Positions 18,210 through 28,068 of a DNA stretch of 64,000 nt are shown here, in pieces. A program made the translations under genes and the position numbers. Position 1 is the stretch's first letter. Every line of letters starts with the position of its first letter. Under the pieces are notes generated by a model that was not told the origin of the DNA, made no database searches, and saw only the letters and a program-made list of their open reading frames with translations. The stretch is from Hymenobacter mucosus (GTDB taxonomy: Bacteria; Bacteroidota; Bacteroidia; Cytophagales; Hymenobacteraceae), in NCBI RefSeq assembly GCF_900188255.1, contig NZ_FZNS01000001.1:1-64000 (forward strand), given 5' to 3'.

Positions 18210-19268
18210 ATGCCTTCTCTGCTCACGCTTGTGCTCTTACCATTCAGCTGGCTGTATGCCACAGTGATGGCCGTGCGCAATGGGCTATATGCCACGGGCA
18301 TTAAACCCTCAACTAGCTTTGCGGAGGTGCCCGTTATCAATGTGGGCAACCTGCGGGTGGGAGGCACCGGCAAAACGCCCCACGTAGCGTGGCTAGTGAA
18401 TTGGCTGCTAGCCCAGGGGCAGCGCCCGGCCATGCTGAGCCGGGGCTATGGGCGTCGTACCCAGGGCTACCGCCTGGCCAGCGCCGCCGATACGGCCGCC
18501 ACAATAGGCGACGAGCCTCTGCAGCAATGGCGCCACTTCCAAGGGAGCGTGCCGGTAGCCGTATGTGAGGACCGTACCGCAGGCATTCGTCAGCTGCTGC
18601 GAGACGCGCCTGCAACCAGCACTCTGGTGCTAGACGACGCCTACCAACACCGGCGGGTACAACCCTCCTTCAACATTCTGCTTACGGAACAGGCCCGACC
18701 TTTCTACCAAGATTTTGTGCTACCCGCCGGGCGCCTACGGGAACGCCGTGCCGGGGCCCGCCGGGCCGACTTGGTTGTTGTAACGAAGTGTGAGCCAACA
18801 CTGTCGGAAGCTAAGCGCCAGGAAATGACGCGCTGCATCCGGCGCTACGCCCGGCCCACTACTGCGGTGCTTTTTTCAACTTACGAATACGGTGCGCCGG
18901 TGCCGCTAGCTGCCAACGCCCCGGCAGAAGGCAAGGAAATAGTGCTACTCACTGGCATTGCCCAACCTGCTCCCTTGCGTGAGTTCCTCGAAACGGCGGG
19001 CTACCGGATTGTACAGCACGCCCGCTTTTCTGACCATCATACCTTTAGTGTGGCAGAGCTAGAAGCGGTAGCTGCGCAATTACAACCTGGACAAAGCGTT
19101 TTCACTACGGAGAAAGACGCCGCCCGCCTGCGCGAACCTGCGCTAGCGGCCGTAGTCGCTCGGTTGCCCCTATTTTACCTCCCCATTCACGTCCGGTTTC
19201 TTGCTGATGGTGCCGTCCGTCTGCCCGAACTGCTGATGCCCTACTTTCAGCCCCACGCTGTTGTCTGA
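18210..19268 (+). CDS. lpxK: tetraacyldisaccharide 4'-kinase LpxK
   Basis: 352 residues. LpxK phosphorylates the 4' position of the lipid A precursor at the inner membrane. An N-terminal hydrophobic anchor (LLTLVLLPFSWLYATVMAV) precedes the P-loop NVGNLRVGGTGKTPHVAWL near residue 48. The family stretches VLDDAYQHRRV (second metal motif DDxxQHR), LLTEQARPFYQDFVLPAGRL and FTTEKDAARL are present. I start at the ATG at 18210 rather than a TTG nine bases earlier. The porin gene follows at once. Confidence 0.95.
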   Translation: MPSLLTLVLLPFSWLYATVMAVRNGLYATGIKPSTSFAEVPVINVGNLRVGGTGKTPHVAWLVNWLLAQGQRPAMLSRGYGRRTQGYRLASAADTAATIGDEPLQQWRHFQGSVPVAVCEDRTAGIRQLLRDAPATSTLVLDDAYQHRRVQPSFNILLTEQARPFYQDFVLPAGRLRERRAGARRADLVVVTKCEPTLSEAKRQEMTRCIRRYARPTTAVLFSTYEYGAPVPLAANAPAEGKEIVLLTGIAQPAPLREFLETAGYRIVQHARFSDHHTFSVAELEAVAAQLQPGQSVFTTEKDAARLREPALAAVVARLPLFYLPIHVRFLADGAVRLPELLMPYFQPHAVV

Positions 19269-19323
19269 TTTGCTATTGATTTCGCTTCTTCGGGCCGTGG
19301 TGCCCACCTTTTGGCTGACGAGA

Positions 19324-21255
19324 ATGTACCGCCAGGGCCTAGCTGTTGGGGCTACGCTGCTGCTGCTGCTGGGGCTCTTGCCCAATGCCCGCGCCCAGGT
19401 GCTCGACGACTCTACCAAAAACCGCTACGGTGCCCGCACCACCTTCATCATTCGGGAGGCCGATGTGCTACGCCAGGATACGGTGGGGCGCATGATTGAT
19501 ACCACGCTTACTCGCCTCCCGCAGGTGCGCTACTGGGTGCACGACTCCACGTTTTACCAAGACCTAGGCAACTTCGGCACTGCTGCTCGTCCGTTGCTCT
19601 GGCAGCCTAATCTAGAGTTGGGGGCCCGCCTGGGTCGCAACGTATTCGACCGGTACACCCGTAATTCGGCCACCATTCCTTACTACGATACTCGCTCGCC
19701 CTATACTTTCTTTCGCTTTAATCAGGGAAATCCCTACGAGCAAGTATTTGAACTGTCTTACACGCGGAGCCTCAAGAAGGCGTTCAACGTGGGCTTTGCC
19801 TACGAGCGGTTTGGTGCCAATAAAGCCCTAGCCGTCTCGAACACTAGGTCGTCGCAGGTAGAGCACAGCAACTTCCTGTTGTTTGTGCGTTACCAGTCGC
19901 CAAACGACCGTTATCACATGGTCGCCAACCTGAATACGTCGCGGCATCGGGCAGTTGAACAGGGTGGCATTCAGCCCTTGGCTAGTGACACCCTGGAAAA
20001 TGGGCGCACCGACTTAAGTAAGCTCTTCGAGTACCAGCGGGAAGTAGTCAACCTAACCAATGCTCTTAACCGCGACGACCGGGATGAATTCCGGCTGACG
20101 CATACCTATCGCCTCTTAGGCCGTGGCCTCACCGTGTATCACACCTTCGACTGGCGGCGACAGCAGAATAAATACGTGGATACGAAGTTGGAATCTCCCG
20201 GTGGTACCCCACTGTTCTATCCGCAATTTTTAGTCAGCAACGTGGCTACCGATGACCGGACCACGATGCGGCAGGTAGAAAATACTGTGGGCCTTATGGG
20301 GCGGACGGCCGCGGTAGAATATCGCCTGTACGGCCGTCAGCGCTACCTCACCCTCACCGATCAGTATCGGCAGGGCAGCACGGAAGGGGTGGAAGTAACC
20401 GCTTTCAACATCGACACCTTGCAGCTGTTTGTGGGTGGTACGGCCGCTTTCAGCTACCGGCAGTTCGCCATTGAAACGGCTGGAGAGCTAAAGCCCTCGG
20501 CCCAGCTTGACCAAACTGAGTACTGGCTACGCGGGGCTGCTCGCTTGGGACCATTGGTGGGTGAACTGCTGTTGAACAGCTACTCGCCCACCCTCACGCA
20601 GCAGCGTTTCAGCGGCAACCACTACGCTTGGGATAACACGGGTGCAACTGCCTTCCGCAACACCAATGTGCAGCAGTTGCGCGTGAGCATTAGCCAGCAA
20701 CTGGGGGGGCAATACTTGGAGGCATCGGGCACGGCAGCGCGCATCGGAAACTTGGTGTACTATAACCAGTACGGCGTGCCAGCCCAAGCCGACTCGACCA
20801 ACAACCAACAGCTATTCATTGCGGCTCTGCGCCACCGCTTTCACGTAGGGCATTTTTACTTCGATAATCAAGCAACCTACACCGCCGGGGCTGGCGAAGA
20901 CAAAGCCCTGCGCATCCCAGCGCTAGTGGCCGAGTCGCGGATTTACTACCAGGGCTACGTATTCAAGCGTGCTCTGTTCGGGCAGGTAGGAATGCAGACC
21001 TACTTCCAGTCGCGCTGGAAAGCCTACAATTACAGCCCCAGCACGCAGCAATTTTATCTGCAGGACTACTTCACCATTCGCAACACGCCTCTGGTAGACG
21101 TATTCCTGAGTGCCGATATCAAGACACTGAGCATCTTTCTCAAGATGGCGTACATCAACCAGTTTCTTCCGCAGTCCGGTTATTACACCACCCCGTACTA
21201 TACTGGGCTACCCCGACGGTTCCAATTCGGCATCCGTTGGCAGTTCTTCAACTAA
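19324..21255 (+). CDS. putative porin (Bacteroidota outer-membrane beta-barrel)
   Basis: 643 residues from the ATG at 19324, which gives a clean signal peptide (YRQGLAVGATLLLLLGLLPN, then ARAQ). An in-frame TTG at 19261 would overlap lpxK by eight bases but add a non-signal N-terminus. The mature protein is rich in aromatic residues and alternating strands (FELSYTRSLKKAFNVGFAYE; FLLFVRYQSPNDRYHMVANL) and ends in FQFGIRWQFFN, an aromatic-terminated strand as expected for an outer-membrane barrel. It fits the Bacteroidota 'putative porin' family. Transported substrate unknown. Probably co-transcribed with lpxK and miaE. Confidence 0.85.
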   Translation: MYRQGLAVGATLLLLLGLLPNARAQVLDDSTKNRYGARTTFIIREADVLRQDTVGRMIDTTLTRLPQVRYWVHDSTFYQDLGNFGTAARPLLWQPNLELGARLGRNVFDRYTRNSATIPYYDTRSPYTFFRFNQGNPYEQVFELSYTRSLKKAFNVGFAYERFGANKALAVSNTRSSQVEHSNFLLFVRYQSPNDRYHMVANLNTSRHRAVEQGGIQPLASDTLENGRTDLSKLFEYQREVVNLTNALNRDDRDEFRLTHTYRLLGRGLTVYHTFDWRRQQNKYVDTKLESPGGTPLFYPQFLVSNVATDDRTTMRQVENTVGLMGRTAAVEYRLYGRQRYLTLTDQYRQGSTEGVEVTAFNIDTLQLFVGGTAAFSYRQFAIETAGELKPSAQLDQTEYWLRGAARLGPLVGELLLNSYSPTLTQQRFSGNHYAWDNTGATAFRNTNVQQLRVSISQQLGGQYLEASGTAARIGNLVYYNQYGVPAQADSTNNQQLFIAALRHRFHVGHFYFDNQATYTAGAGEDKALRIPALVAESRIYYQGYVFKRALFGQVGMQTYFQSRWKAYNYSPSTQQFYLQDYFTIRNTPLVDVFLSADIKTLSIFLKMAYINQFLPQSGYYTTPYYTGLPRRFQFGIRWQFFN

Positions 21256-21333
21256 TCACTTGGTAGCTTGCTACGGGGGCTAGCAGAAACCCCGCCTGAA
21301 GCCTACTTGGCCCATTACCATTCGCTTAGCCAC

Positions 21334-21942
21334 ATGCAACCCGAAGGCAAAGAAAAAACCATCCTCAAGCTCAAGCTCAATACTGACCCGCGGTGGGTAG
21401 ATATTGCCAGCAAAAACATAGAGGATATTCTCGTTGACCATGCTTACTGCGAGCAGAAAGCGGCCAGCACAGGCATTAGCCTAATTGTAAAGTATCCCGA
21501 GAAAACGCGCCTCGTGGATGAGCTCACACTTCTGGTAGCCGAGGAGTGGGCCCACTTTGAGCGGGTACTGCTAGAGCTGCGCAAGCGCGGGCACGAACTG
21601 GGTCGTCAGCGCCGCGACGAGTACGTGGTGCAGTTGATGACCCACGTGCGCAAAGGTGGAGCCCGCGAACGGCAGCTCATGGACCAGTTGCTGGTAAGTG
21701 CCCTGATTGAAGCCCGCAGCTGTGAGCGGTTCAAGCTTTTGTGGAAGCATATTCCTGACCCCGAGCTATCCAAGTTCTACTATGAACTGATGGTGTCGGA
21801 GGCAGGACACTTTGTGAGCTACGTGGACTTAGCCAAAGAATATTGCGACCCGAAGGAAGTAGACGTGCGCCTGCAGGAGCTACTCAAGATTGAAGGTGAG
21901 ATCATCACCAACCTACCCGTCCGCGACGACCGGATGCACTAG
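21334..21942 (+). CDS. miaE: tRNA-(ms2io6A)-hydroxylase MiaE
   Basis: 202 residues from the ATG at 21334 (MQPEGKEKTILKLKLNTDPR). It hydroxylates the isopentenyl group of ms2i6A37 in tRNA, using a ferritin-like di-iron site. The helical ligand motifs are seen as EEWAHFERVL near residue 70, EARSCERFKLL near residue 126 and SEAGHFVSYVDLAKEY near residue 160. The substrate is the product of MiaB, which is encoded about 11 kb away in the same window. It follows the porin gene by 78 bases. Confidence 0.93.
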   Translation: MQPEGKEKTILKLKLNTDPRWVDIASKNIEDILVDHAYCEQKAASTGISLIVKYPEKTRLVDELTLLVAEEWAHFERVLLELRKRGHELGRQRRDEYVVQLMTHVRKGGARERQLMDQLLVSALIEARSCERFKLLWKHIPDPELSKFYYELMVSEAGHFVSYVDLAKEYCDPKEVDVRLQELLKIEGEIITNLPVRDDRMH

Positions 21943-21966
21943 TAGTAGTCAAGAGACTGCCAGGAA

Positions 21967-22009
21967 CAAGGGGCGTAGTTCTGGGGTAGCACCAGGACTA
22001 CGCCCCTTG
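21967..22009 (+). terminator. hairpin after miaE
   Basis: Arms 21967-21984 (CAAGGGGCGTAGTTCTGG) and 21992-22009 pair over 18 positions with one wobble (t80 with g96), which is a U-G pair only in plus-strand RNA. Loop of seven bases. No T-tract follows, so it may be a Rho-assisted or processing hairpin rather than a simple terminator. Confidence 0.6.
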
Positions 22010-22176
22010 CTCGTGCAAAGAGACTAGGGAGTGATACCAGGGCTGATAGCATGAGCTACAGCAAAGAGAAGCTTGGGAAAATTTTCTTCAAATGGGACAC
22101 ATACCCAGCAGTAAAAGTACTGTTCTATGGAAAGCAATGATATATTCGCTTCTTCCCTCACTGTACTTGTTCCCGA

Positions 22177-22647
22177 ATGAAGAAACTTCTACTGCTGTTG
22201 ACTTTAGTAAGTCCAGTGCTAGCGCTGGCACAAGCCCCAACCCCAGATGCCCCTCCTGCAGTGAACTTCTGCGGTATTGACCTAGTGGTGCCGGGCGGCT
22301 GCACCCCCGACAATAAGTACCAAGTGCATTGCCAAGGAATGCAGCTGACGTGGATGTACCTAGATTACCCGATGCTGAAAGGCTTTCCTGATCAATTTGT
22401 GCGACAGCTTGAAAAAAAGCATAAGCACACGGAAAAGCAGCCGCTTGAGTGCTTTATTCTGGAAACGCCCGCGAAAGGCTATCGGCTGAGCTACCCCACC
22501 GAAGCGGGGGGCATGACGTATGAACTGGTAGCGTACGGCATTGCCAAGGGCCAGCCCGTGATGGTACAAGTGACTCTCGAAACCGACCCCGATAAAACGG
22601 CCGACCTACCAGCGCTGGCTCAGCAAATCATCCGGCTTCCCAAATAA
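22177..22647 (+). CDS. secreted hypothetical protein
   Basis: 156 residues. The N-terminus KKLLLLLTLVSPVLALAQA is a signal peptide with a cut expected after ALA. The mature part has three cysteines early (FCGIDLVVPGGCTPDNK, then QVHCQGMQ) that may form a disulfide, and ends LPALAQQIIRLPK. I do not recognise a domain. It stands alone between miaE and the convergent glycosidase gene. The upstream gap 22010-22176 shows nothing clear. Confidence 0.6.
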   Translation: MKKLLLLLTLVSPVLALAQAPTPDAPPAVNFCGIDLVVPGGCTPDNKYQVHCQGMQLTWMYLDYPMLKGFPDQFVRQLEKKHKHTEKQPLECFILETPAKGYRLSYPTEAGGMTYELVAYGIAKGQPVMVQVTLETDPDKTADLPALAQQIIRLPK

Positions 22648-22678
22648 GAAAAGCCTCGACAAAAGCCGACATCGCCCG

Positions 22679-22751
22679 AGCGCAGTAGTTGCAAAAAGAG
22701 TGGTTGCCACCCGACTTTCAGGTAGGACCTTGCTTTTACAACTACTGCGCT
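22679..22751 (-). terminator. hairpin between convergent genes
   Basis: Arms 22679-22697 and 22733-22751 (AGCGCAGTAGTTG core on the left) pair over 19 positions. The two imperfect positions (c92/a38 and a97/c33) are G-U pairs only in minus-strand RNA, so it fits the end of the GH2 transcript. Confidence 0.55.
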
Positions 22752-22779
22752 GGGGCGCTGGTGCTGCTTTAGAAAAATA

Positions 22780-24627
22780 CTATTCCTCCGGAGAGAAGTC
22801 ACGGGAGTTTAGCAGGCCGGGGGGGACGGTAAGCTCGCCAGTGTGCGGGTCGATGACGCCATTGCGCTCATCTTCGATATTGGTGGCTTGCGTGTACACG
22901 TCGCCGGCAATAGGCCGGCGGCGCAGTTCCTGCTTGAAGGCACGAATGCGGTTGGTTCGCTCTTCTCCTTCCTGGGGCCCACCATAGTCGGCGAAGCCAA
23001 ATCCGCCCCATTCACTTACAATAAGGGGCTTTTGACGGCGATAGAAGAAGGCGTCGCCGATTACCAGCGGGAAAGCAGCAACTCCTACTAGCTCACCTCG
23101 CACAAGCCGGTCAAGCAAGTCTTGCCAGCGGCCTAGGTCAGGGGTGTAGAGGTGAGCCGTAAGCAAATCGGACTTCAAGCGGCCTTCCTGCGAGATATGC
23201 TGCCAGCCGTCGTTGTCCACTACCAGAAACTGCGGGTGCTCAATTTGCATATAGTGGTAAGTATCCACAATGTAGCGTCGTGTCTCGGGGTTGGTGGCAA
23301 TATCTTGGCAGCCCCAATCCTCGTTATATAAGCTCCAAATAACTACGGAGGGATGTGACTCAATAAGTGCCAATAGGCGGAGTAGTTCGTCGCGGTGGTT
23401 CTGCCGGCTCCGGGTGCTTGACGTATGGGGACTAGGTACTTCTACCCACAAGAGCAGCCCCAACTCATCAGCCAAATTATAGATGCGCGGGTCGATGCCA
23501 GCAATGTGTACGCGCACCATATTGCAGCCCAGCTTTTGCATGGCGTGCATGTGGCGCTGCATTTCCTCGTATGTGGCCGTACCCGGCTGATAGAGGATGC
23601 CATCAAGATACGTGGGTTCATTGTTTAGGTACACGTGCTTGCCCCGGGACTCTATCTTGCGCAGCCCAAAATGCGTTTCGATTTGCGCTTCGTAGCCTTC
23701 CGAATCCACTAGTTGGGCAACCAGCAAGTACAGGTTGGGCGTTTCAGGGGACCATAGCTTGGCATCGGGCATTTCCAAAATGACGCGCTGCTGCTTTTGC
23801 CCGGCTTCCAGACGTAGTGGAAACTCAGAGGTATATAGGGGAGGAGAACCTTTGGGGGCGCCGCGTTCCGTTACTTTCAGCCGAAGCGTATAACAGCCTG
23901 GGTCGTGAATGCGGGTAGTGAAGTTGAATCGAACCAGGTGGTCTTCAATGATGCTGTCGACCCCGAGGCGGGAGCGGAGTCGGTTGCGCTCTACCACTTC
24001 CAGCCACACGCTACGCACAGCGCCGGTGTACGTCTGGTACCAGATTCCGCCGCGCTTATAAATGTGCGATTCTTGCTTGCCGCGGGTGATTTCGGCATCC
24101 ATGGTATCGGCAATCCGCACTGTAAGCCGATTAACTAAGTGGAGATTTTCTTCTCGTAACTCGTAGGAAAACGAGGTGTATTCTCCGTAGTGGACATCCT
24201 CGCCTTCAATGGTGCGCAACTGTCGTCCGTTCAGCCAGACTTGGGTTTCGTAGCCGCAGGCCCCGAAAGTGAGTTGGAGCATGGATCGACGCAGGGGCTC
24301 TTCTACCTCCGGAAGCGTAAATTCTCGCTCGTACCAAGCCACTACTTTATCTTGCCACGCGGTAGGCTGGGCCTGGCCGCGAGCCTCGGCCATGTGTGCT
24401 TCAATGGAGCCCGGCCACTGCGCTACGTATTCATAGTCGTGGCCGAGGTACCACCCTTCGCGCAAGCCTCTATCGTCAGGATCAAGGGCAAAATGCCATT
24501 GTCCGTCCAGGAGCGCATGGTTGCTGAGGCGCAGTACGGCACGCGGTAGGGGGTTGGCTATTTCTTCTACAGCCGCCGGTTCTTCCTGGCTGGCTGATAG
24601 GCTGTAATTGATGTGCTCTGAATTCAT
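22780..24627 (-). CDS. glycoside hydrolase family 2 enzyme
   Basis: 615 residues in the GH2 layout: sugar-binding beta-sandwich (about residues 30-200, WHFALDPDDRGLREGWYLG and LTFGACGYETQVWLNGRQL), an Ig-like domain (200-310) and a TIM barrel. The acid/base is the Glu of IWSLYNEDWGCQD near residue 437 and the nucleophile the Glu of LIVSEWGGFGFADYGG near residue 545. No signal peptide, so cytoplasmic as written. Beta-galactosidase or beta-glucuronidase activity is possible; the sequence does not settle which. It follows the 24804-26084 gene on the same strand, with a hairpin between them. Confidence 0.88.
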   Translation of the reverse strand: MNSEHINYSLSASQEEPAAVEEIANPLPRAVLRLSNHALLDGQWHFALDPDDRGLREGWYLGHDYEYVAQWPGSIEAHMAEARGQAQPTAWQDKVVAWYEREFTLPEVEEPLRRSMLQLTFGACGYETQVWLNGRQLRTIEGEDVHYGEYTSFSYELREENLHLVNRLTVRIADTMDAEITRGKQESHIYKRGGIWYQTYTGAVRSVWLEVVERNRLRSRLGVDSIIEDHLVRFNFTTRIHDPGCYTLRLKVTERGAPKGSPPLYTSEFPLRLEAGQKQQRVILEMPDAKLWSPETPNLYLLVAQLVDSEGYEAQIETHFGLRKIESRGKHVYLNNEPTYLDGILYQPGTATYEEMQRHMHAMQKLGCNMVRVHIAGIDPRIYNLADELGLLLWVEVPSPHTSSTRSRQNHRDELLRLLALIESHPSVVIWSLYNEDWGCQDIATNPETRRYIVDTYHYMQIEHPQFLVVDNDGWQHISQEGRLKSDLLTAHLYTPDLGRWQDLLDRLVRGELVGVAAFPLVIGDAFFYRRQKPLIVSEWGGFGFADYGGPQEGEERTNRIRAFKQELRRRPIAGDVYTQATNIEDERNGVIDPHTGELTVPPGLLNSRDFSPEE

Positions 24628-24748
24628 ACAAGATGTTTCTGGCCACCGGCCGGGCGAGGAAAGGCATGCAATAGGTACTGGGTACGTCCCTTGTCTAGCT
24701 AATGATGCACGTACTGTCGAGAAAGAACTCCGCTGCGCTTCAATGACA

Positions 24749-24778
24749 AACGCCCCTACCAGCGAAGGCAGAGGCGTT
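24749..24778 (-). terminator. weak hairpin between two minus-strand genes
   Basis: Arms 24749-24760 and 24767-24778 pair over 12 positions with a six-base loop. Both imperfect positions (c55/a72, a58/c69) are G-U only in minus-strand RNA. It follows the 24804 stop closely; the T-tract is poor. Confidence 0.5.
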
Positions 24779-24803
24779 GGGAAGGCTACACACGCGAAGG
24801 AGC

Positions 24804-26084
24804 CTAGGTTTTTTGCTTCTTTTTCTTGGCTGCCGGAAACAGGATATTGTTCAGTATCAAACGGTAGCCAGGCGAGTTAGGGTGCAGGGCTAGGTCGGTA
24901 GGCTCCTCTTCTACCATGTGCTGGTAGTCCTCGGGGTCGTGGCCTCCATAAAAGGTCCAGGTGCCTTTGCCCAAGGTGCCGTGCATATAGCGTACCTCTC
25001 CAGAAGCCTTGTTCTCACCCATTACTACCACGTCAGCCTTCACCAGAGACTTCCGGAAGGCTGTGGTCTGCCCCATGAACCCTTTGATAGTGCGCTCATG
25101 GTTCTGAGAAAGCATGGTGGGCACTGGGTCATACTTAGCCGAGAAGTTGAACAGTTGGAAGTAATCATTATCCTCGTACACCCCGCGTTCCTGGGGTTGC
25201 ATGTCAATGTCGGAGTACTCGTATTCGTATGGGTCGCGCACGAGCTGGAAGTTCTGGAATGCCAGGGTGCGGTTGAAGTTGAGCTTGCTCTGAGCGGCTG
25301 GGTCGGCCGGGTCACCATCGTACATGCTCTCGACCATATCAAGGCCCAAGCCAGCCAAGGCAATGTCGTAGGAGTCAGTAGCCGAACACATAGCAAACAT
25401 GAAGCCGCCGCCGGCAATAAACTCCTGCATTTTTACCGTCACGGCTCCCTTCATCTGGCTTACTTTTCCAAAGTTATTTCGCTTGGCAGCTGCCTCAGCA
25501 TCGCGCTGCTGCTGCTGATACCAGGGGCGGTTGCGGTAGTTGCGGTAGAACTTGCCATACTCGCCCGTAAAGTCTTCGTGGTGAAGGTGAAGCCAGTCGT
25601 ACTTCGGTAGGTCGCCGCGCAATACCTCGTCGTCGTAAATTTCTGTGTAGGGAATTTCGGCGTAGGTGAGCACCATGGTTACCGCATCATCCCAAGGTTG
25701 CTTGCCTTTGGGCGTGTACACCGCAATTTTGGGTACCTTCTCCAGCTTCATCACATCCATGTTAGCGTTCGGGTCAGCTATTTCCGAGAGGATGCCGGTG
25801 TACTGCGCCTCGGAAATTACTTGGTACGTCACGCCGCGCACGGCCAACTCGTTTTCCGCACCTTGCACTACGTCGCAGGCGAAGGCCCCACCGCGGTAGT
25901 TCAGGAGCCAGTCTACTTCCACCTGCTTGCCCAGGAGCCAGTAGGCAGCTCCATACGCTTTCAGGTGCTCCTTCTGGGTGTTATCCATCGGGATAAGAAT
26001 ATGGTTGGCCCAAGCCGATAGGGGCTGACCGCAGCAGATTCCTACTACCAACAGTAAGGCAACAAGACGCGGGAAGTGTATCAT
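24804..26084 (-). CDS. secreted Bacteroidota protein often labelled 'asparagine synthetase B'
   Basis: 426 residues with a signal peptide (LVALLLVVGICCGQPLSAWA). Mature part starts NHILIPMDNTQKEHLKAYGA. Homologues in Cytophagia and Rhodothermi are, as I recall, named asparagine synthetase B, but I see no N-terminal nucleophile Cys2 of class II amidotransferases and no ATP-pyrophosphatase motif. The middle (KIAVYTPKGKQPWDDAVTMV, FIAGGGFMFAMCSATDSYDI) and the end (FYGGHDPEDYQH, HPNSPGYRLILNNILFP) look more like a class I glutaminase or ThuA-like Rossmann fold, with Cys in the FAMCSA turn. That fold assignment is inference. The C-terminus is a run of lysines. Function unknown; a secreted location argues against asparagine synthesis. 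Confidence 0.65.
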   Translation of the reverse strand: MIHFPRLVALLLVVGICCGQPLSAWANHILIPMDNTQKEHLKAYGAAYWLLGKQVEVDWLLNYRGGAFACDVVQGAENELAVRGVTYQVISEAQYTGILSEIADPNANMDVMKLEKVPKIAVYTPKGKQPWDDAVTMVLTYAEIPYTEIYDDEVLRGDLPKYDWLHLHHEDFTGEYGKFYRNYRNRPWYQQQQRDAEAAAKRNNFGKVSQMKGAVTVKMQEFIAGGGFMFAMCSATDSYDIALAGLGLDMVESMYDGDPADPAAQSKLNFNRTLAFQNFQLVRDPYEYEYSDIDMQPQERGVYEDNDYFQLFNFSAKYDPVPTMLSQNHERTIKGFMGQTTAFRKSLVKADVVVMGENKASGEVRYMHGTLGKGTWTFYGGHDPEDYQHMVEEEPTDLALHPNSPGYRLILNNILFPAAKKKKQKT

Positions 26085-26336
26085 ATGAGAACGTAAGAAG
26101 ATTTAAGGCAAGGTTTTTGTCAACCCGGGTCCCACGCAAGGAGCGAAAGCCCAAAACTAACCCACTCGTGCTTGCCTCAACGTCCGGTTAATCCGTGATT
26201 CTAAAGGTAACGAAACTGTGCGGCAGTTTAGTCCAAACCGCCTACCTTGCGCGACTCGCTGAGGGCCCAAGCGGCCCCGCACGGACCGCCTCAGCCGGGT
26301 CAGGATAATTTGCTCCGTTTGCTTGCTGTCGCCCTT

Positions 26337-27578
26337 ATGCATCTGCTGGAAAACATCAAAGAGGCGTTTCGTTCCATTAACAGCAACCTGCTGCGAACTA
26401 TCCTCACCGCTCTTATCGTCAGCATTGGCATCATGGCCTTAGTTGGTATTCTCACTGCCATTGATGCCATGAAGTATAAGCTCAATAGCACCTTCGCTAG
26501 CCTAGGGGCTAACTCGTTTGAAATCAAGGCGAAAGGGTATAACAACCGCTCGCGTAGGGGAGGCGTGCAGGGCAAAACGTACCCGGTTCTCACGTATTTG
26601 CAAGCCCGCCAGTACAAGGACCGGCTCGGCGACAATGCCAAGGTGGGACTATCTGCTTTTATAGCTGGTGCCGTAGAGGTGAAGGCGAACGGGGAAAAAA
26701 CCAACCCCAATATGCAAGTAGTGGCCGGTGACGAAAACTACTTGCTAATTCAAAGCTATAATCTGAGTGCGGGCCGCTCCTTTTCCACTAGTGAGTTACA
26801 TGCGGGCAACAATGTAGCCATCGTTGGCACGGAGATTAAGGACAAGCTGTTCCCAAACCAAAGCCCCATAGATAAGTACATCTATCTGCTGGGACGGCGT
26901 TTTCAGGTTATTGGCGAGTTGGAGAAGAGCGGTAGCACGATGGGTGGCGGTGGTGCCGACCGTTTGGTACTTATCCCGCTGGAAACCGGCAATCAACTAC
27001 CCCGGCAGCGGGCCCTTACCTACGACGTAAAAACGGCTACGCTTGACCCTTCCATGCTCACGTATCTCACGGGAGAAGCAACGGGCATTATGCGCGCCGT
27101 ACGCCACGACCAACTAGGCCAGGAAGATAGCTTCGAGGTAGAAAGCAGCGAATCCTTAGCGGGTAAGCTAGATGATCTGTCAGGCAAAGTGCGTAAAGGA
27201 GGAAGTGTGCTAGCCTTCATTACATTGCTCGGCGCTAGTATTGCCCTCATGAATATCATGATGGTTTCTGTGACGGAGCGAACCCGCGAAATAGGCATCC
27301 GAAAGGCACTTGGCGCTACTGCTCAACAAATTCGCCAGCAGTTTCTTATTGAGGCAATTGTCATCTGTTTGATGGGAGGCATTCTAGGTGTACTACTAGG
27401 CGTTGCCGGAGGAAACCTGATTCCGTTGCTGATGCCGGGCGCAGGAGGCTTCTTTGTGCCTTGGTTATGGATGGGAGTAGGTATTGCTATTTGCATGTTG
27501 GTAGGGCTCATATCAGGTTATTACCCAGCTAGCAAAGCTGCTGCCCTTGACCCAATCGAGAGTTTGCGCTTCGAATAG
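26337..27578 (+). CDS. MacB/FtsX-type ABC transporter permease
   Basis: 413 residues from the ATG at 26337 ([20 protein letters not shown]). One N-terminal membrane helix ([20 protein letters not shown]), a periplasmic MacB-like domain of about 220 residues, then three C-terminal helices. The FtsX signature is [20 protein letters not shown] near residue 308, and the end reads [20 protein letters not shown]. This is the four-helix MacB topology. Its ATPase and membrane-fusion partners are not adjacent, so it must pair with subunits encoded elsewhere. Could act in export of lipoproteins or antimicrobial compounds; not determined. Confidence 0.88.
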   Translation: MHLLENIKEAFRSINSNLLRTILTALIVSIGIMALVGILTAIDAMKYKLNSTFASLGANSFEIKAKGYNNRSRRGGVQGKTYPVLTYLQARQYKDRLGDNAKVGLSAFIAGAVEVKANGEKTNPNMQVVAGDENYLLIQSYNLSAGRSFSTSELHAGNNVAIVGTEIKDKLFPNQSPIDKYIYLLGRRFQVIGELEKSGSTMGGGGADRLVLIPLETGNQLPRQRALTYDVKTATLDPSMLTYLTGEATGIMRAVRHDQLGQEDSFEVESSESLAGKLDDLSGKVRKGGSVLAFITLLGASIALMNIMMVSVTERTREIGIRKALGATAQQIRQQFLIEAIVICLMGGILGVLLGVAGGNLIPLLMPGAGGFFVPWLWMGVGIAICMLVGLISGYYPASKAAALDPIESLRFE

Positions 27579-28068
27579 AGGTAGTCCGCGGTTTGGTTTG
27601 TCCTCGCCCTTTCTGCGCCCAGCCGCAGATGGTACTTGCGCCTGTACTATGCAACCTGAAGTAAGGAGCAAGAAAATAAACCGACTTTCCTTAGGAGTCG
27701 AGGAAAGTCAACTACTAGCATTGTTCAAACGGTAAGCTACAATAGTAAGGAGATAGGAGCGTGCCCATATTAGATCCCGCTACATGTTAGTGGCGAGCGG
27801 TACCCGAGAAGGCCCATATCAGTAGGCCGCGTCCTCATTAGCAGTACATTCTTGTTTGACTATAGAGAAGCTATCTGGTAATTGGTAAGTGCCGTACGTA
27901 GGAAGTTACCAACCGCTGAGCACTAGCGCAGGTAGTAAACGCGTGTTGCGATAAGCCATATCTCGAAAGGTTGAAACTATAGCTCGCTTGTAGGAGCAGC
28001 ATGACTCTCCTGGCTGTTACCCTCAGCAAAGCACTGCGCCGGCTAGCTCCTCTAGCTGCCACGCTGCC
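27579..28068. other. 490-base gap with no recognisable gene
   Basis: I see no convincing reading frame on either strand. One hairpin is present: GACTTTCCT (27683-27691) with its complement at 27701-27709, nine-base loop, no T-tract; it is about 100 bases after the permease stop. The region reads as decayed or non-coding spacer and opens the accessory patch that runs to about 30.2 kb. Confidence 0.5.

Noticed and set aside
24918..25610. Long plus-strand open frame opposite the 24804-26084 gene
   Set aside because: Shadow of a GC-rich gene on the other strand; composition unlike protein and no start signal.
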